The notes under the pieces were generated by a model. The model saw only the letters and a list, made by a program, of their open reading frames with translations, had not been told where the DNA came from and searched no databases. A DNA stretch of 64,000 nucleotides from contig PABA01000089.1 in assembly GCA_002699025.1 (NCBI GenBank), positions 1 through 64,000 on the forward strand. Direction: 5' to 3'. Of the stretch, positions 24,928 to 33,256 are shown piece by piece (the stretch's first letter is position 1; each line of letters starts with the position of its first letter). Source of the stretch: Sandaracinus sp. (GTDB lineage Bacteria > Myxococcota_A > Polyangia > Polyangiales > Houyiibacteriaceae). A program made the translations under genes and the position numbers.

Positions 24928-25578
24928 ATGGACATCGCGATCTTGGGCAACGGAAACGTGGGCGAGGCGCTCGGCGGCGCGTGGGGCGCGCGAGGGCACA
25001 CGATCCACTTCGGCGTGCTGGACCCCTCCGGCGAGGCGGCGCGCGCGTCGGTGGCGAAGGGGGGCGCCGGCGCGAGCGCGGGCACGGCGCAGGAGGTCGT
25101 GGACCGCGCCGAGCTCGTCGTCATCGCGCTGCCATGGGGCGTGACGCGGGAGGTCCTCGGCGGGCTGGAGGGCCTCGACGGGAAGATCGTCGTCGACTGC
25201 ACGCTGCCGCTGGTCCGGGACGAGGGCGGCATGCGCCTGGAGCTCGGCCACGGGGACTCGGGCGCGGAGCGGGTGCAAGCGGCGGCGCCGGGGGCGCGGG
25301 TCGTCAAGACGCTCGGCCAGGTCGGCTTCGAGACCATGGCCGACGCCGCGCGCCTCGACGGGGCCCCCGTGATGTTCCTCGCCGGCGACGACGCGGGCGC
25401 CCGGGAGACGGTCGGCGCCCTGCTCGAGGCGATCGGCTTCGAGGCCGTCGACGTCGGCGAGCTGCGCCTGAGCCGGCTCCTCGAGCCCTACGGCATGCTC
25501 TGGGTGCACCTGGCCTTCCGGGCCGGCCTCGGCCGCGACTTCGCCTTCGGCCTCCGGCGCGCGCGCAGCGAGGGCTGA
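24928..25578 (+). CDS. F420-dependent NADP oxidoreductase-like reductase
   Basis: 216-residue Rossmann protein beginning MDIAILGNGNVGEALGGAWGARGH, the nucleotide-binding GxGxxG turn typical of NADP oxidoreductase coenzyme F420-dependent (NPD1-like) proteins, with ALPWGVTREVL, DCTLPLV and VKTLGQVGFETM. These enzymes use NADP(H) with F420 or reduce imine or ketone groups; whether this organism makes F420 cannot be seen here. Divergent from the LysR gene, its probable regulator. Confidence 0.8.
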   Translation: MDIAILGNGNVGEALGGAWGARGHTIHFGVLDPSGEAARASVAKGGAGASAGTAQEVVDRAELVVIALPWGVTREVLGGLEGLDGKIVVDCTLPLVRDEGGMRLELGHGDSGAERVQAAAPGARVVKTLGQVGFETMADAARLDGAPVMFLAGDDAGARETVGALLEAIGFEAVDVGELRLSRLLEPYGMLWVHLAFRAGLGRDFAFGLRRARSEG

Positions 25579-25614
25579 CCCCGGCGAGCGGCTCCGGCGA
25601 CGGGCCTCGGACGC

Positions 25615-26190
25615 TCAGGCGCCGCCGTGCGAGTGGCCCCGGACGAGCGCCGCGCCGAGCAGGTGCGCGACGCGAAGCGGCTCGGGGAGGCTCCCGTAGC
25701 GGGCGTGGAGCGCGAGCGTGGCCTCGGCGTCGGCGGCGTCGATGCCGGCGCGCTGCACCCAGAGGCCGGCGAGCGGCTCCATCGGCCCCGCGCGCTCGAT
25801 GCGCGCCCACTTCGCGGCGCCGCCCGGCACCTTCTCGAGGGCGGAGCGGATCTTCTCCCAGCGCGGCTCCTTGCGCGCGACCACGATCACCGGCCGCGCG
25901 AGGCGCTCGGCGAGCGCCGGCAGGTCGACGACGTTGAAGCCGCCGAAGGCGATGCCCTGGAGCAGCACGGCCTGGACGTGCCCGTCGAAGCGGGAGCCCT
26001 CGAGCAGCGCGGCGACGGCGTCGGTCGCGTCGTCACCGTCCCGCGTGACCTCGCCGAGGACGACGCCGTCGAGGCGGTCGCGGGCCACGACGACGCCGAC
26101 GAGCTTCACGGGCTCGTGGCGGGGCGCGGCTTCGAAGGGCGCGTCGTCGAAGCCGATCAGGTTGGCGATGGCACGCGGCACGGAGGGCAC
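25615..26190 (-). CDS. DUF99 / UPF0215 family protein
   Basis: 191-residue protein of the DUF99 family (endonuclease V-like fold): VKLVGVVVARDRLDGVVLGEVTRDGDDATDAV, QAVLLQGIAFGGFNVVDLPAL and RPVIVVARKEP. The family is common in archaea and some bacteria; its function is unproven. It starts at GTG 26190, five bases downstream of the stop of the carboxypeptidase-regulatory-like gene, so the two are likely co-transcribed. Confidence 0.8.
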   Translation of the reverse strand: MPSVPRAIANLIGFDDAPFEAAPRHEPVKLVGVVVARDRLDGVVLGEVTRDGDDATDAVAALLEGSRFDGHVQAVLLQGIAFGGFNVVDLPALAERLARPVIVVARKEPRWEKIRSALEKVPGGAAKWARIERAGPMEPLAGLWVQRAGIDAADAEATLALHARYGSLPEPLRVAHLLGAALVRGHSHGGA

Positions 26191-26195
26191 GCGCG

Positions 26196-27119
26196 TCAGC
26201 GGATGCGCAGGGTGACGCGGGCGACGGCCGAGCCGAGGCTCCAGCGTGTGCGGGTGAGGGCGCCCGTGCGCGCGCTCCGGGCTTCGACCTCGTAGGTGCC
26301 GGCCGGGAGATCGAAGACCGAGAAGCGGCCGGCGACGCTGCGCACGCGGCCGACGACCGTCTCCCCGCGGCGCACCGTGAGAGTGGCGTCCGCCGGACGG
26401 CCGGCCTGATCGACGACGCGGCCCTGGAGGCAGAGGCGCTCACCGCTGGCGAGGTTCGGGGGCTCGTCCTCGCGGATCTGCGTGTTGGCCTCGGCGGGGG
26501 CGGCGGTGCGCACGATGGTCGTGCGGGTCGAGCGCGGGGCCGGGTCGGTGGGCGCGGTGCGCGGCGTCACGGTGCGGGGCGTCACCCGGCGCGGCGTCGT
26601 CGTGCGCGGCGTCACGGTGCGCGGCGTCACCCGGCGCGGCGTCGCGGTGCGGGGCGTCACCCGGCGGGGCGTGGTCGTGCGGGGCGTGTCCGTGCGGGTC
26701 GTCCCCGTGGGGCTCGGGCTCGTCGTGGGCGAGGTCGCCGTGCGGGTCCGGACGGTGGTGGCGCGCTGCACCTGCGGCGCGGTGGCGGTACCCGTGGTCG
26801 CGGCGGTGGTGCGACGGCAGCGAAGCGTGAGGGAAGCCGTGACCCCCTCGCGCACGCTCAGGGTCTGCACCGGCGGGGCCGTCTCCCGCACGGGCCGCAC
26901 GCTCACGCGATAGCTCCCCGCGGGGGCCTGCACCGTGCAGCGCCCGGCGACGGTCCGGCAGCCCCGGGTCCCCTGCCCCGGCGTCGTGCTCTGGAGCGTG
27001 ACCTGCCCGTCCAGAGGTCGCCCGGCCGAGTCGACGACGCGGACGCGGACGGCGCCTTGCGCCTGGGCCCAGGCGGGCGCGGCGGCGAGGAAGGCGAGGG
27101 CGGCGAGGAGCGGGCGCAT
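26196..27119 (-). CDS. Secreted two-domain carboxypeptidase-regulatory-like protein
   Basis: 307-residue secreted protein (signal MRPLLAALAFLAAAPAWAQA) with two prealbumin-like carboxypeptidase-regulatory domains: residues about 23-105 (VRVRVVDSAGRPLDGQVTLQ) and about 225-305 (LCLQGRVVDQAGRPADATLTVRRG). Between them lies a basic Thr/Pro/Arg linker with VTPRT and TPRR repeats (DNA about 26570-26720), recurring in 15- and 30-base units. It looks like a surface or matrix protein; the linker could bind acidic polymers. The exact role is unknown. Confidence 0.75.
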   Translation of the reverse strand: MRPLLAALAFLAAAPAWAQAQGAVRVRVVDSAGRPLDGQVTLQSTTPGQGTRGCRTVAGRCTVQAPAGSYRVSVRPVRETAPPVQTLSVREGVTASLTLRCRRTTAATTGTATAPQVQRATTVRTRTATSPTTSPSPTGTTRTDTPRTTTPRRVTPRTATPRRVTPRTVTPRTTTPRRVTPRTVTPRTAPTDPAPRSTRTTIVRTAAPAEANTQIREDEPPNLASGERLCLQGRVVDQAGRPADATLTVRRGETVVGRVRSVAGRFSVFDLPAGTYEVEARSARTGALTRTRWSLGSAVARVTLRIR

Positions 27120-27333
27120 GGGAGCAGGGTTCGTCGGGCGCGGGCGCGAATCAAGGGTGGGCGGGGCTTGGACGCGGCGCCCGCGCGGATATTCGCGGCG
27201 CGCGATCGGCGAAGCCGGGGCGACGTGCCCCGCACGCCCTGCCTCTCGCGGCCGAGCCGCGCGCTCTTCGGTGGCGACCCACTCGGCGTCGACTCACCCG
27301 GTCTCGCTCGCCTGGCCGCTCTCGCTGGGCGGA
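27120..27333. other. Intergenic, no gene seen
   Basis: 214 bases between two minus-strand genes. No plausible frame with a start and family resemblance was found. This leaves the carboxypeptidase-regulatory-like gene apart from znuB. Confidence 0.6.
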
Positions 27334-28152
27334 TCAGCGCCGGACGAGCAGCGCGAGGAAGAAGGTCGCGCCGAGCGTGAGGATGATGGTCGCGCCGCTC
27401 GCCACGTCGAGGTGGTAGCTCCCGAGGAGCCCCACGAAGCTGCCGCCCACGCCGATGCCCACGGCGACCGCCGTCATGCCGAGGAGCCGCCGCGCGAGGA
27501 GCCCCGCCGCCGCCGCCGGGATCACGATGAAGCTGCTCACGAGCACGATGCCCACGGTCTTCACGGAGACCACGATCACGACGGCCGTGAGCGCGAGCAG
27601 CATGTAGTCGAGGGCCGCGACGGGCACGCCGCTGAGCTGCGCGAGCTCCGGGTCGAAGGTCGCGTAGGCGAGGCGGCTCCAGGTCAGGGCGAGCACGAGG
27701 GCGGCCGCCGCGGCGACGCCCGTGACGACCCAGAGGTCGGTCTCGCCCACGGCGAGGATGGAGCCGAAGAGGATCGACTCGACGTTCACCACGGCGCGCT
27801 CCGGTGGGCGGAGGCCGATGAAGAGCACGCCGAGGGCGAAGCTCACGGAGAAGAAGACGCCGGTGGCGACGTCGCCGTGGAGCCGACCGGTGCGGAGCCC
27901 CCAGCCGATGCCGAGGGCGATGGCGACCGTGAAGGGGAGCGCCACCCAGGTCGCGTTGGCCGTCTCGATGTCGAGGAGCAGCCCGAGGGCGATGCCCCCG
28001 AAGGCCGCGTGGGCGAGCCCGTCGCCGATGAAGCTCATGCCGCGCTGCACGACGAAGACGCCGATGGCCGCGCAGAGGCCGCCGACGACGGCGCCGCAGA
28101 TCAGCGCGCGCATCATGAAGGCCTGCGAGAGGGGCTCGACGACCCAGTCCAC
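27334..28152 (-). CDS. znuB: Zinc/manganese ABC transporter permease (ZnuB-like)
   Basis: 272-residue ABC-3 family permease with about eight helices: MRALICGAVVGGLCAAIGVFVVQRGMSFIGDGLAHAAFGG, including the conserved SFIGDGLAHAAFGG block, and FGSILAVGETDLW. It pairs with the ATPase and the His-rich solute-binding protein just upstream. GTG 28152 lies 2 bases after the ATPase stop. Metal specificity (zinc versus manganese) is inferred from the His-rich partner and is not proven by this subunit. Confidence 0.9.
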   Translation of the reverse strand: MDWVVEPLSQAFMMRALICGAVVGGLCAAIGVFVVQRGMSFIGDGLAHAAFGGIALGLLLDIETANATWVALPFTVAIALGIGWGLRTGRLHGDVATGVFFSVSFALGVLFIGLRPPERAVVNVESILFGSILAVGETDLWVVTGVAAAAALVLALTWSRLAYATFDPELAQLSGVPVAALDYMLLALTAVVIVVSVKTVGIVLVSSFIVIPAAAAGLLARRLLGMTAVAVGIGVGGSFVGLLGSYHLDVASGATIILTLGATFFLALLVRR

Positions 28153-28154
28153 GC

Positions 28155-28958
28155 TCAGCGCTCCCTCGCCGGCACGGGCGGCGGGCGGCTGTCGTCGTCC
28201 CAGCGGGTGCTGCGGAGGCGCGGGTCCGAGATGGCGGCGAGCTCGGCGCTGCCGAGGAGCTCCTGCGGGAGGCCCCAGGCGACGACCCGGTGCTCGAGGT
28301 AGAGGACGCGCTCGGCCGTGCGGGCGATGGTCTCCGGGTGGTGGCTGACGAGGATCGCGGCGAGCTCGTCGCTGCGCGAGACCTGGTAGAGCACCTCGAC
28401 GAGCTCGCGGCGGCCCATGACGTCGACGCCCGCCTCGGGCTCGTCGAGGATCAGGATCTTCGGCTCGGTGACGAGGGCGCGGGCGAGGAAGGCGCGCTGG
28501 GTCTCGCCGCCGCTCAGGTCGGCGAGGGACTTGCCCCAGAGGTGCTCGGCGCCGACGCGGGCGAGGGCGCGCTCGGTGGCCTCGCGCTCGGCGGCGCGGA
28601 GGCGGAGGGGCCACTTGCCGCGGAGGTTGGCGGCGACGAGCTCCTCGACCTTGGCCGGGAAGCGGCGGGCGAAGGACTTGCGCTGGGGGACGTAGCCGAG
28701 CACGCGGCTGTCCGGGAGCTGGGCGCCGGGGACGCGGACCGTGCCGGCGTCCGGCTCGAGGAGGCCGAGGCAGACCTTGAGAAGCGTGCTCTTGCCGGCG
28801 CCGTTGGGGCCCACGAGGCAGAGGAACTCGCCCTTCGGGATCCAGAAGGAGACGTCGTCGAGGACGGCGCGATCACCGAAGCGCTTGGTGACGCCGCGCA
28901 CCTCGAAGACGCACTCCTCCCGCTCGCGGTCGGGGTGCGTGTAGTGGGGGGCGCTCAT
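28155..28958 (-). CDS. znuC: Zinc ABC transporter ATPase (ZnuC-like)
   Basis: 267-residue ABC ATPase with all motifs: Walker A GPNGAGKST, Q-loop YVPQRKSF, signature LSGGETQR, Walker B ILILDEP, switch His in SHHPETIA. The C-terminal extension (SAELAAISDPRLRSTRWDD) is Pro/Asp-rich. It drives import with the permease and the ZnuA-like protein. Its stop and the permease start are 2 bases apart, and its start ATG overlaps the ZnuA stop by ATGA. Confidence 0.93.
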   Translation of the reverse strand: MSAPHYTHPDREREECVFEVRGVTKRFGDRAVLDDVSFWIPKGEFLCLVGPNGAGKSTLLKVCLGLLEPDAGTVRVPGAQLPDSRVLGYVPQRKSFARRFPAKVEELVAANLRGKWPLRLRAAEREATERALARVGAEHLWGKSLADLSGGETQRAFLARALVTEPKILILDEPEAGVDVMGRRELVEVLYQVSRSDELAAILVSHHPETIARTAERVLYLEHRVVAWGLPQELLGSAELAAISDPRLRSTRWDDDSRPPPVPARER

Positions 28959-30163
28959 CGGAGGGCGTCGTTCAGGACCGAGACGTCGTGGCGGAGCAGC
29001 GCCTCGTAGCTCTCCCGGCCCTCCGTGCCGCCCATGGGGTCGAGCTCGAAGAGGGGCGTGTGCGCCTGCTCGCTGATCACGCGGGCCGGGCGGGGGTCGA
29101 GCTGCGGCTCGTAGAAGAGAGCGGCGACGTCGGCGCCCCGGAGCGCGGCCAGCACGTCGGCGACGTAGCGGGGGGTCGGCTCGCGGCCCGGGAAGGGCTC
29201 GACGACGGCGGCGATGCGGAGGTCGTAGCGCTCGGCGAAGTATCCGAAGGAGCCGTGGAAGGTGACGATGGTGCGCTTCGTCCAGGCGCGGCTGGCGGCC
29301 AGGACCTCCTCGTGGAGGGCCTCGAGCTCGCGCTTCAGGGCCGCGCCGCGCTCGCGGAAAGCGTCGGCGCCGGCCGGGTCGAGCTCCGCGAAGGCGGCGA
29401 CGAGGAGGTCGACGGCCTCGACCATGCGGACCGGGTCGAGCCAGAAGTGGGGATCCTCGGCGCCGTGATGGTGGTGCGCCTCGCCGTGGCGCTCACTCTC
29501 CTCGTGCTCGTCCTCGTGCTCGTCCTCGTGCTCGTGCTCGTGCTGTTCCTCCGCCTCCGCGTGCTCCCCCCCCTCGTCGCCGTGCGCCTCCTCCGCGTGC
29601 TCCTCGTGGTCCTCGTGGTCCTCGTCGCCGTGCGCCTCCTCCTCGTGGTGCTCCCCCTCCTCGTGCTCGCCGGCCTCGTGACCCGCGTCGTCCCCGGGCG
29701 CCTCCTGCGAACGGGCGGCCCCCTCGAGGTCACCCACCTCGACCTGGGTCATCCGCCTCGGCTCGAGCTGCGGCCCGAGCTCGAGCCGCGCCACGTCCTC
29801 GCCCGCCGCGCTCTGCACGATCCGATGCAGCCAGTCATCGAGCTCGAGCCCCACCGACACCGCGAGGTCCGTCCCCGTCAGCCGCGCCACCTCCCGCGGG
29901 CTCGGGTCGTAGCTGTGCCCCCCACGCCCCGGCGGCAACACGCAGACCACCTCGAGCCGCTCGCCGGCGATGCGCCGCGCGACGTCGTAGAGAGGAAAGA
30001 TCGACACGGCGACCTTCGGCTCCTCGTCCGCGCCCCCCTCCTCGTCACCGCCACAGGCGGCGGCGGGGAGCACGAGAGCGCAGGCGAGCGCGATGGAGAG
30101 TGCACGGCCCACGCGGGGATGAAAGACCGCCGGCCCGATCCTCCGCAAGCCCGAAGCAAGCAC
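28955..30163 (-). CDS. znuA: Zinc-binding lipoprotein ZnuA with His/Glu-rich arm
   Basis: 402-residue metal-binding lipoprotein. Signal VGRALSIALACALVLPAAAC with lipobox Cys. ZnuA-type metal-site segments: VCVLPPGRGGHSYDPSPRE, ATFHGSFGYFAERY (VTFHGSFGYF), EPFPGREPTPRYVADVL and the terminal GGTEGRESYEALLRHDVSVLNDALR. A long His/Glu/Asp-rich insertion (about residues 155-235) including AHHHHGAEDPHF carries dozens of metal-ligand residues. It is lengthened against the ordinary ZnuA His loop. Its GTG start (30163) is uncertain; a later GTG gives a shorter leader. Confidence 0.92.
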   Translation of the reverse strand: MLASGLRRIGPAVFHPRVGRALSIALACALVLPAAACGGDEEGGADEEPKVAVSIFPLYDVARRIAGERLEVVCVLPPGRGGHSYDPSPREVARLTGTDLAVSVGLELDDWLHRIVQSAAGEDVARLELGPQLEPRRMTQVEVGDLEGAARSQEAPGDDAGHEAGEHEEGEHHEEEAHGDEDHEDHEEHAEEAHGDEGGEHAEAEEQHEHEHEDEHEDEHEESERHGEAHHHHGAEDPHFWLDPVRMVEAVDLLVAAFAELDPAGADAFRERGAALKRELEALHEEVLAASRAWTKRTIVTFHGSFGYFAERYDLRIAAVVEPFPGREPTPRYVADVLAALRGADVAALFYEPQLDPRPARVISEQAHTPLFELDPMGGTEGRESYEALLRHDVSVLNDALR

Positions 30164-30187
30164 CGCGAAGCGCGAACGCCGCAGGAC

Positions 30188-30526
30188 CTACTCGAGGCCG
30201 GCGTCGCGCCGGAACTCGTGGCACTGCCGGCTGCCCTTCTCGAACTCGCGGCAGGTCGTCCCGCGCAGGGCGTAGATCTGGCAGGCGTGCGGGCTCTCCG
30301 ATGTCCCCAGGTGCACGCAGCTCCCGTCCGGCCGCGTCGCGAAGGCGACCATCCCGAAGTGCCCGGGCTGCACGGCCTCGGCGATGTCGTCGCGCCCCAT
30401 GGCCCGCCAGCGCACGAGATCCTCCGGCGGAATCAGGATGCGCCCGTCGTGGCCCGTCCGGCAGCAGACGCCGCAGGCGAGGCAGTCGAGCTCGTCGTCC
30501 TTCGTGGCCATGGCGCGGCTCGACAA
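30188..30526 (-). CDS. YkgJ-family cysteine cluster protein
   Basis: 112-residue protein with the YkgJ (zinc/iron-chelating) pattern: LDCLACGVCCRTGHDGRILIPPEDL, HACQIYALRGTTCREFEKGSRQC. The Cys pairs likely bind zinc or iron. Being 24 bases before znuA on the same strand and strand-coupled to a zinc importer hints at metal handling. ATG 30526 or 30511 (MATKDD) may be the start. Confidence 0.8.
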   Translation of the reverse strand: MSSRAMATKDDELDCLACGVCCRTGHDGRILIPPEDLVRWRAMGRDDIAEAVQPGHFGMVAFATRPDGSCVHLGTSESPHACQIYALRGTTCREFEKGSRQCHEFRRDAGLE

Positions 30527-30631
30527 GGTAGCCGCTCGGCTCTCCCGGTCGAGCCGCCGTCACGCGCGCCGCCGCCCACCGTACGCCCCGGCATGGCCCC
30601 CACCCCGGCGAGCCCGCATGCTGCGCCCACG

Positions 30632-31243
30632 ATGTCCACCGAGGAGGCCCCAGCGCCGACGCTGGCGCTCTACCACTACGACGCCTGCCCCCACTGCGCG
30701 CGCGTCCGCGACGCCATCGACACGCTCGGCGTCGAGGTGGCCTTCCGGGACGTGCTGGCCGAGCCGGAGCGGCGGCGCGAGCTCGCCCATGCGACGGGGC
30801 GCGCGACCGTCCCCGTGCTGCGCATCGAGCGCGCGGACGGCGAGGTCGAGTGGATGCCGGAGAGCCGGGACATCGTGCGCTGGCTCTGGCGCGAGGTCCG
30901 CGGCGAACAGCCGCCGCGCGTCGACGCCAGCGCCATCCACCGCGGCATGACGCTCGCGATGTGGGGCCTCCTGGTGGCCGGGATGTTCTTCGTCGACCAG
31001 CAGCTCTGGCTCTGGGCCGTGGCGCTCGCCCTCGGCACCGTGCGGAGCACCTGGACGGGCCTCCGCACGCGGAGCGCCATCCACGGGGCCATCGCCCTCG
31101 TCTCCGCGATCGGCGCCGGCAGCGTCACGCTCCAGGCGCTCGGGATCGCGACGCTCTCCTGGTGGTACGTCGCCTACGCGCTGGTCGCGGTGCTCTTCGT
31201 GGCGACGGTGGTGCTCCGCGTGCGCCTCGCCCGCCGCCGCTGA
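30632..31243 (+). CDS. Glutaredoxin-like domain fused to membrane helices
   Basis: 203-residue fusion: residues 10-85 form a glutaredoxin/GST-N fold (LALYHYDACPHCARVRDAID with CPHC, cis-Pro segment ATVPVLRIERADG). The C-terminal part has three or so hydrophobic helices (TLAMWGLLVAGMFFV, LWLWAVALALGTVRSTW, IHGAIALVSAIGAGSV, WWYVAYALVAVLFVATVVL). This suggests a membrane-tethered thiol redox protein. ATG 30632 is well framed by the first strand. Partner unknown. Confidence 0.75.
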   Translation: MSTEEAPAPTLALYHYDACPHCARVRDAIDTLGVEVAFRDVLAEPERRRELAHATGRATVPVLRIERADGEVEWMPESRDIVRWLWREVRGEQPPRVDASAIHRGMTLAMWGLLVAGMFFVDQQLWLWAVALALGTVRSTWTGLRTRSAIHGAIALVSAIGAGSVTLQALGIATLSWWYVAYALVAVLFVATVVLRVRLARRR

Positions 31244-31273
31244 CGCCGACCCAGGACGGCGCCGCGCACACGC

Positions 31274-32068
31274 CTACATCGTGTCTTCGCCGACGTCCTC
31301 GGCGACGTCGAGCGAGGGACGGAGCTCGTCGGGGAGCTGCCCGAGGTCGACCAGGCGCCAGCTCTGCTCCGAGGGCTCGGCGCCGCGCCGAACGATCTCG
31401 AAGATCCCGACGTTCCGGCAGATGCGCATCTCGGTCTCGATGTCGCCGTCGCGCCGGTCCAGCCGCACGCAGCGCTCCCCGCGCACCGGCCCCTCGATGG
31501 ACGGCTGCAGGTCGTGGAAGCGCCAGCCGGCGACCGGGTCACGCTCGAAGGCGCGCTCGCTCAGGTCGTACCAGCGCGACGGCACGCGCCAGGCCACGTT
31601 CCCCTCGGCCTCGGTCACGAGCGTCCCGCCGGCGTCGACGGGCACGAAGCCAGGCTGACTGAGCGAGACGTGCGGCTCGAGCCCGACGAACTCGCTCTCG
31701 GTCGCGACGAGCCAGCCCACGTAGACCGGGTCCTCGCCGAGCGGCGTGCCCACGGGCCGCAGCTTCACGGCCGTGGCCGTCCCCTGCCGGTGGATCTGGT
31801 CGATGACCATCCGCACCTGCCGCTCCTCCTGCGTGAGGTGCACGAGATACGTGAGCGTGTCGCCCTCGTGGAGCCCGTCCAGCGGCGGCGCCTCTTCCGC
31901 CGCCGTCGGCTCCGCCCGCTCCTCGGAGCCCGCGTCGCCGGCCGGGTCCTCCTCGCCCGCCGCCTCGCTCCCGGCGGTGGCCTCGGGCCCGTCGCCCCCG
32001 CTGCCCCCACCGCCAGGATCTCCGCACGCGACCAGAGCGAGGAGAGCGAGCCACGACGTGAGCCTCAT
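31274..32068 (-). CDS. Lipoprotein of unknown function
   Basis: 264-residue lipoprotein: signal MRLTSWLALLALVAC, then a 45-residue Gly/Glu/Ala-rich linker and a folded domain (GDTLTYLVHLTQEERQVRMVIDQIHRQ, VYVGWLVATESEFVGL). Short acidic C-terminus (SLDVAEDVGEDTM). No family recognised. An ATG at 32077 (MLVMRL) adds three residues. It is convergent with the glutaredoxin fusion and divergent from the CPBP gene. Confidence 0.65.
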   Translation of the reverse strand: MRLTSWLALLALVACGDPGGGGSGGDGPEATAGSEAAGEEDPAGDAGSEERAEPTAAEEAPPLDGLHEGDTLTYLVHLTQEERQVRMVIDQIHRQGTATAVKLRPVGTPLGEDPVYVGWLVATESEFVGLEPHVSLSQPGFVPVDAGGTLVTEAEGNVAWRVPSRWYDLSERAFERDPVAGWRFHDLQPSIEGPVRGERCVRLDRRDGDIETEMRICRNVGIFEIVRRGAEPSEQSWRLVDLGQLPDELRPSLDVAEDVGEDTM

Positions 32069-32165
32069 CACGAGCATCCTACCCGATCTCGGGGTCCCCG
32101 ATCGACCCGCACCTGGCCAGAGACGTTTCGACGCGTCCCCTCGCCCCCGTGGCATCCTCGCGCCG

Positions 32166-32918
32166 ATGAGCGGGGAGAACGAAGGGGGCTGGCGCGGCCT
32201 GCTGCGCGACCCGGACGTCGTGGTGCCGGCGAGCGTGCTCCTGGGCCTGCTCCTCTGGGGCCCGGAGGGCGACCCCTGGCTGCTCGACTTCGACGCCTTC
32301 GGCTGGCCCGCCCACCGCGCCTGGATGGCCCGCTTCGCCTGGGGCGCCCTCTTCGTCGTCGCCGTCCCCATCGCCGCCCTGAAGCTCTGGGCTCGCCCCG
32401 CGGGCCGGCGCCGTTCGCTCGCCGCCTGGGGGCTCGGCCTCGGGCGCTGGCGCCGGGGGCTCCCCTGGGGCCTGGGCCTCGCGATCGCCGGCGCGCTCGT
32501 CATGGTCTTCTTCACGTCGAAGGCCCCGACCATGCAGGCCGAGTACCCGCTCTACGGCCACGAGCCGCTCCCGACGGGCGAGCTGGTGGCCTACGAGGCG
32601 AGCTACCTCCTCTTCTTCCTCTGCGGCGAGGCGGGCTGGCGCGGGCTGCTCCTCTTCGGGCTCCGCGACGCGCTCCTCGGCGATCGGGACGACGCCTCCG
32701 CGCGCCTCCGCGCCGGCGCCCAGGCCGTCCTCTGGACCACCTTCATCCAGCTCGTCTGGCACCTCGACAAGCCCACCGCCGAGCTCGCCCTCGCGCCCGT
32801 CTGGGGCCTCCTCGTCGGCGCCGCGAGCCTCCGCCTCGGGAGCGTCTGGTACATGCTCCTCTTCCACTGGGTCTCCAACGTGGCCCTCGACCTCGCCATC
32901 CTCGCGCGCGTGGGTTGA
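32166..32918 (+). CDS. CPBP-family intramembrane protease-like protein
   Basis: 250-residue membrane protein with about seven helices. The CPBP/Abi signature appears as EAGWRGLLLFGLR (E-x3-R) in place of EExxxR, with a following FIQLVWHLDK and C-terminal LFHWVSN (His). The second Glu of the canonical EE pair is Ala, so catalysis may be impaired. Members cleave prenylated CAAX-like peptides or act in bacteriocin immunity. ATG 32166. Confidence 0.7.
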   Translation: MSGENEGGWRGLLRDPDVVVPASVLLGLLLWGPEGDPWLLDFDAFGWPAHRAWMARFAWGALFVVAVPIAALKLWARPAGRRRSLAAWGLGLGRWRRGLPWGLGLAIAGALVMVFFTSKAPTMQAEYPLYGHEPLPTGELVAYEASYLLFFLCGEAGWRGLLLFGLRDALLGDRDDASARLRAGAQAVLWTTFIQLVWHLDKPTAELALAPVWGLLVGAASLRLGSVWYMLLFHWVSNVALDLAILARVG

Positions 32919-33081
32919 CGCCTCGCGCGGGGACCCGCTCCGCCCCGCGCTCCTCGGTGGGATCGAGCGGTCCGTCACCGCCGCAGCATGGAAGGCCGGC
33001 CGTACGGCGGCGCGGGAAGACCACCGCCCGGCCCCATGCGCCTCCAGGTTGCCGGGTGGATGCAACGTGGGAACGCCCCAG

Positions 33082-33237
33082 CCCGGATTCGTCACCAGTC
33101 GACGCGCCCTCGCACCATCCTTCGGGCCCGCAGCGGATTCTCGCTTCGCCGAAATACGGCCTGTATTCCTTGCTCCGCGACAATCCTCTGCGAACCCGAA
33201 ACCTTGCACGATCATCACGCCGCTTGGTGACTCATCC
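33082..33237 (+). repeat. Dispersed ~155-bp repeat, copy A
   Basis: This segment (starting CCCGGATTCGTC and ending GACTCATCC) is clearly homologous to the reverse complement of 45174-45324. Shared blocks include GTCGACGCGCCCTCGC, TCTCGCTTCGCCGA and CGATCATCACGCCGC. It lies just before the start of the gene at 33257. It has no obvious coding potential; the two copies shift frame relative to each other. The gap 32919-33081 shows nothing else. Confidence 0.85.
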
Positions 33238-33256
33238 GGGCTACACTCGGTGCCGG

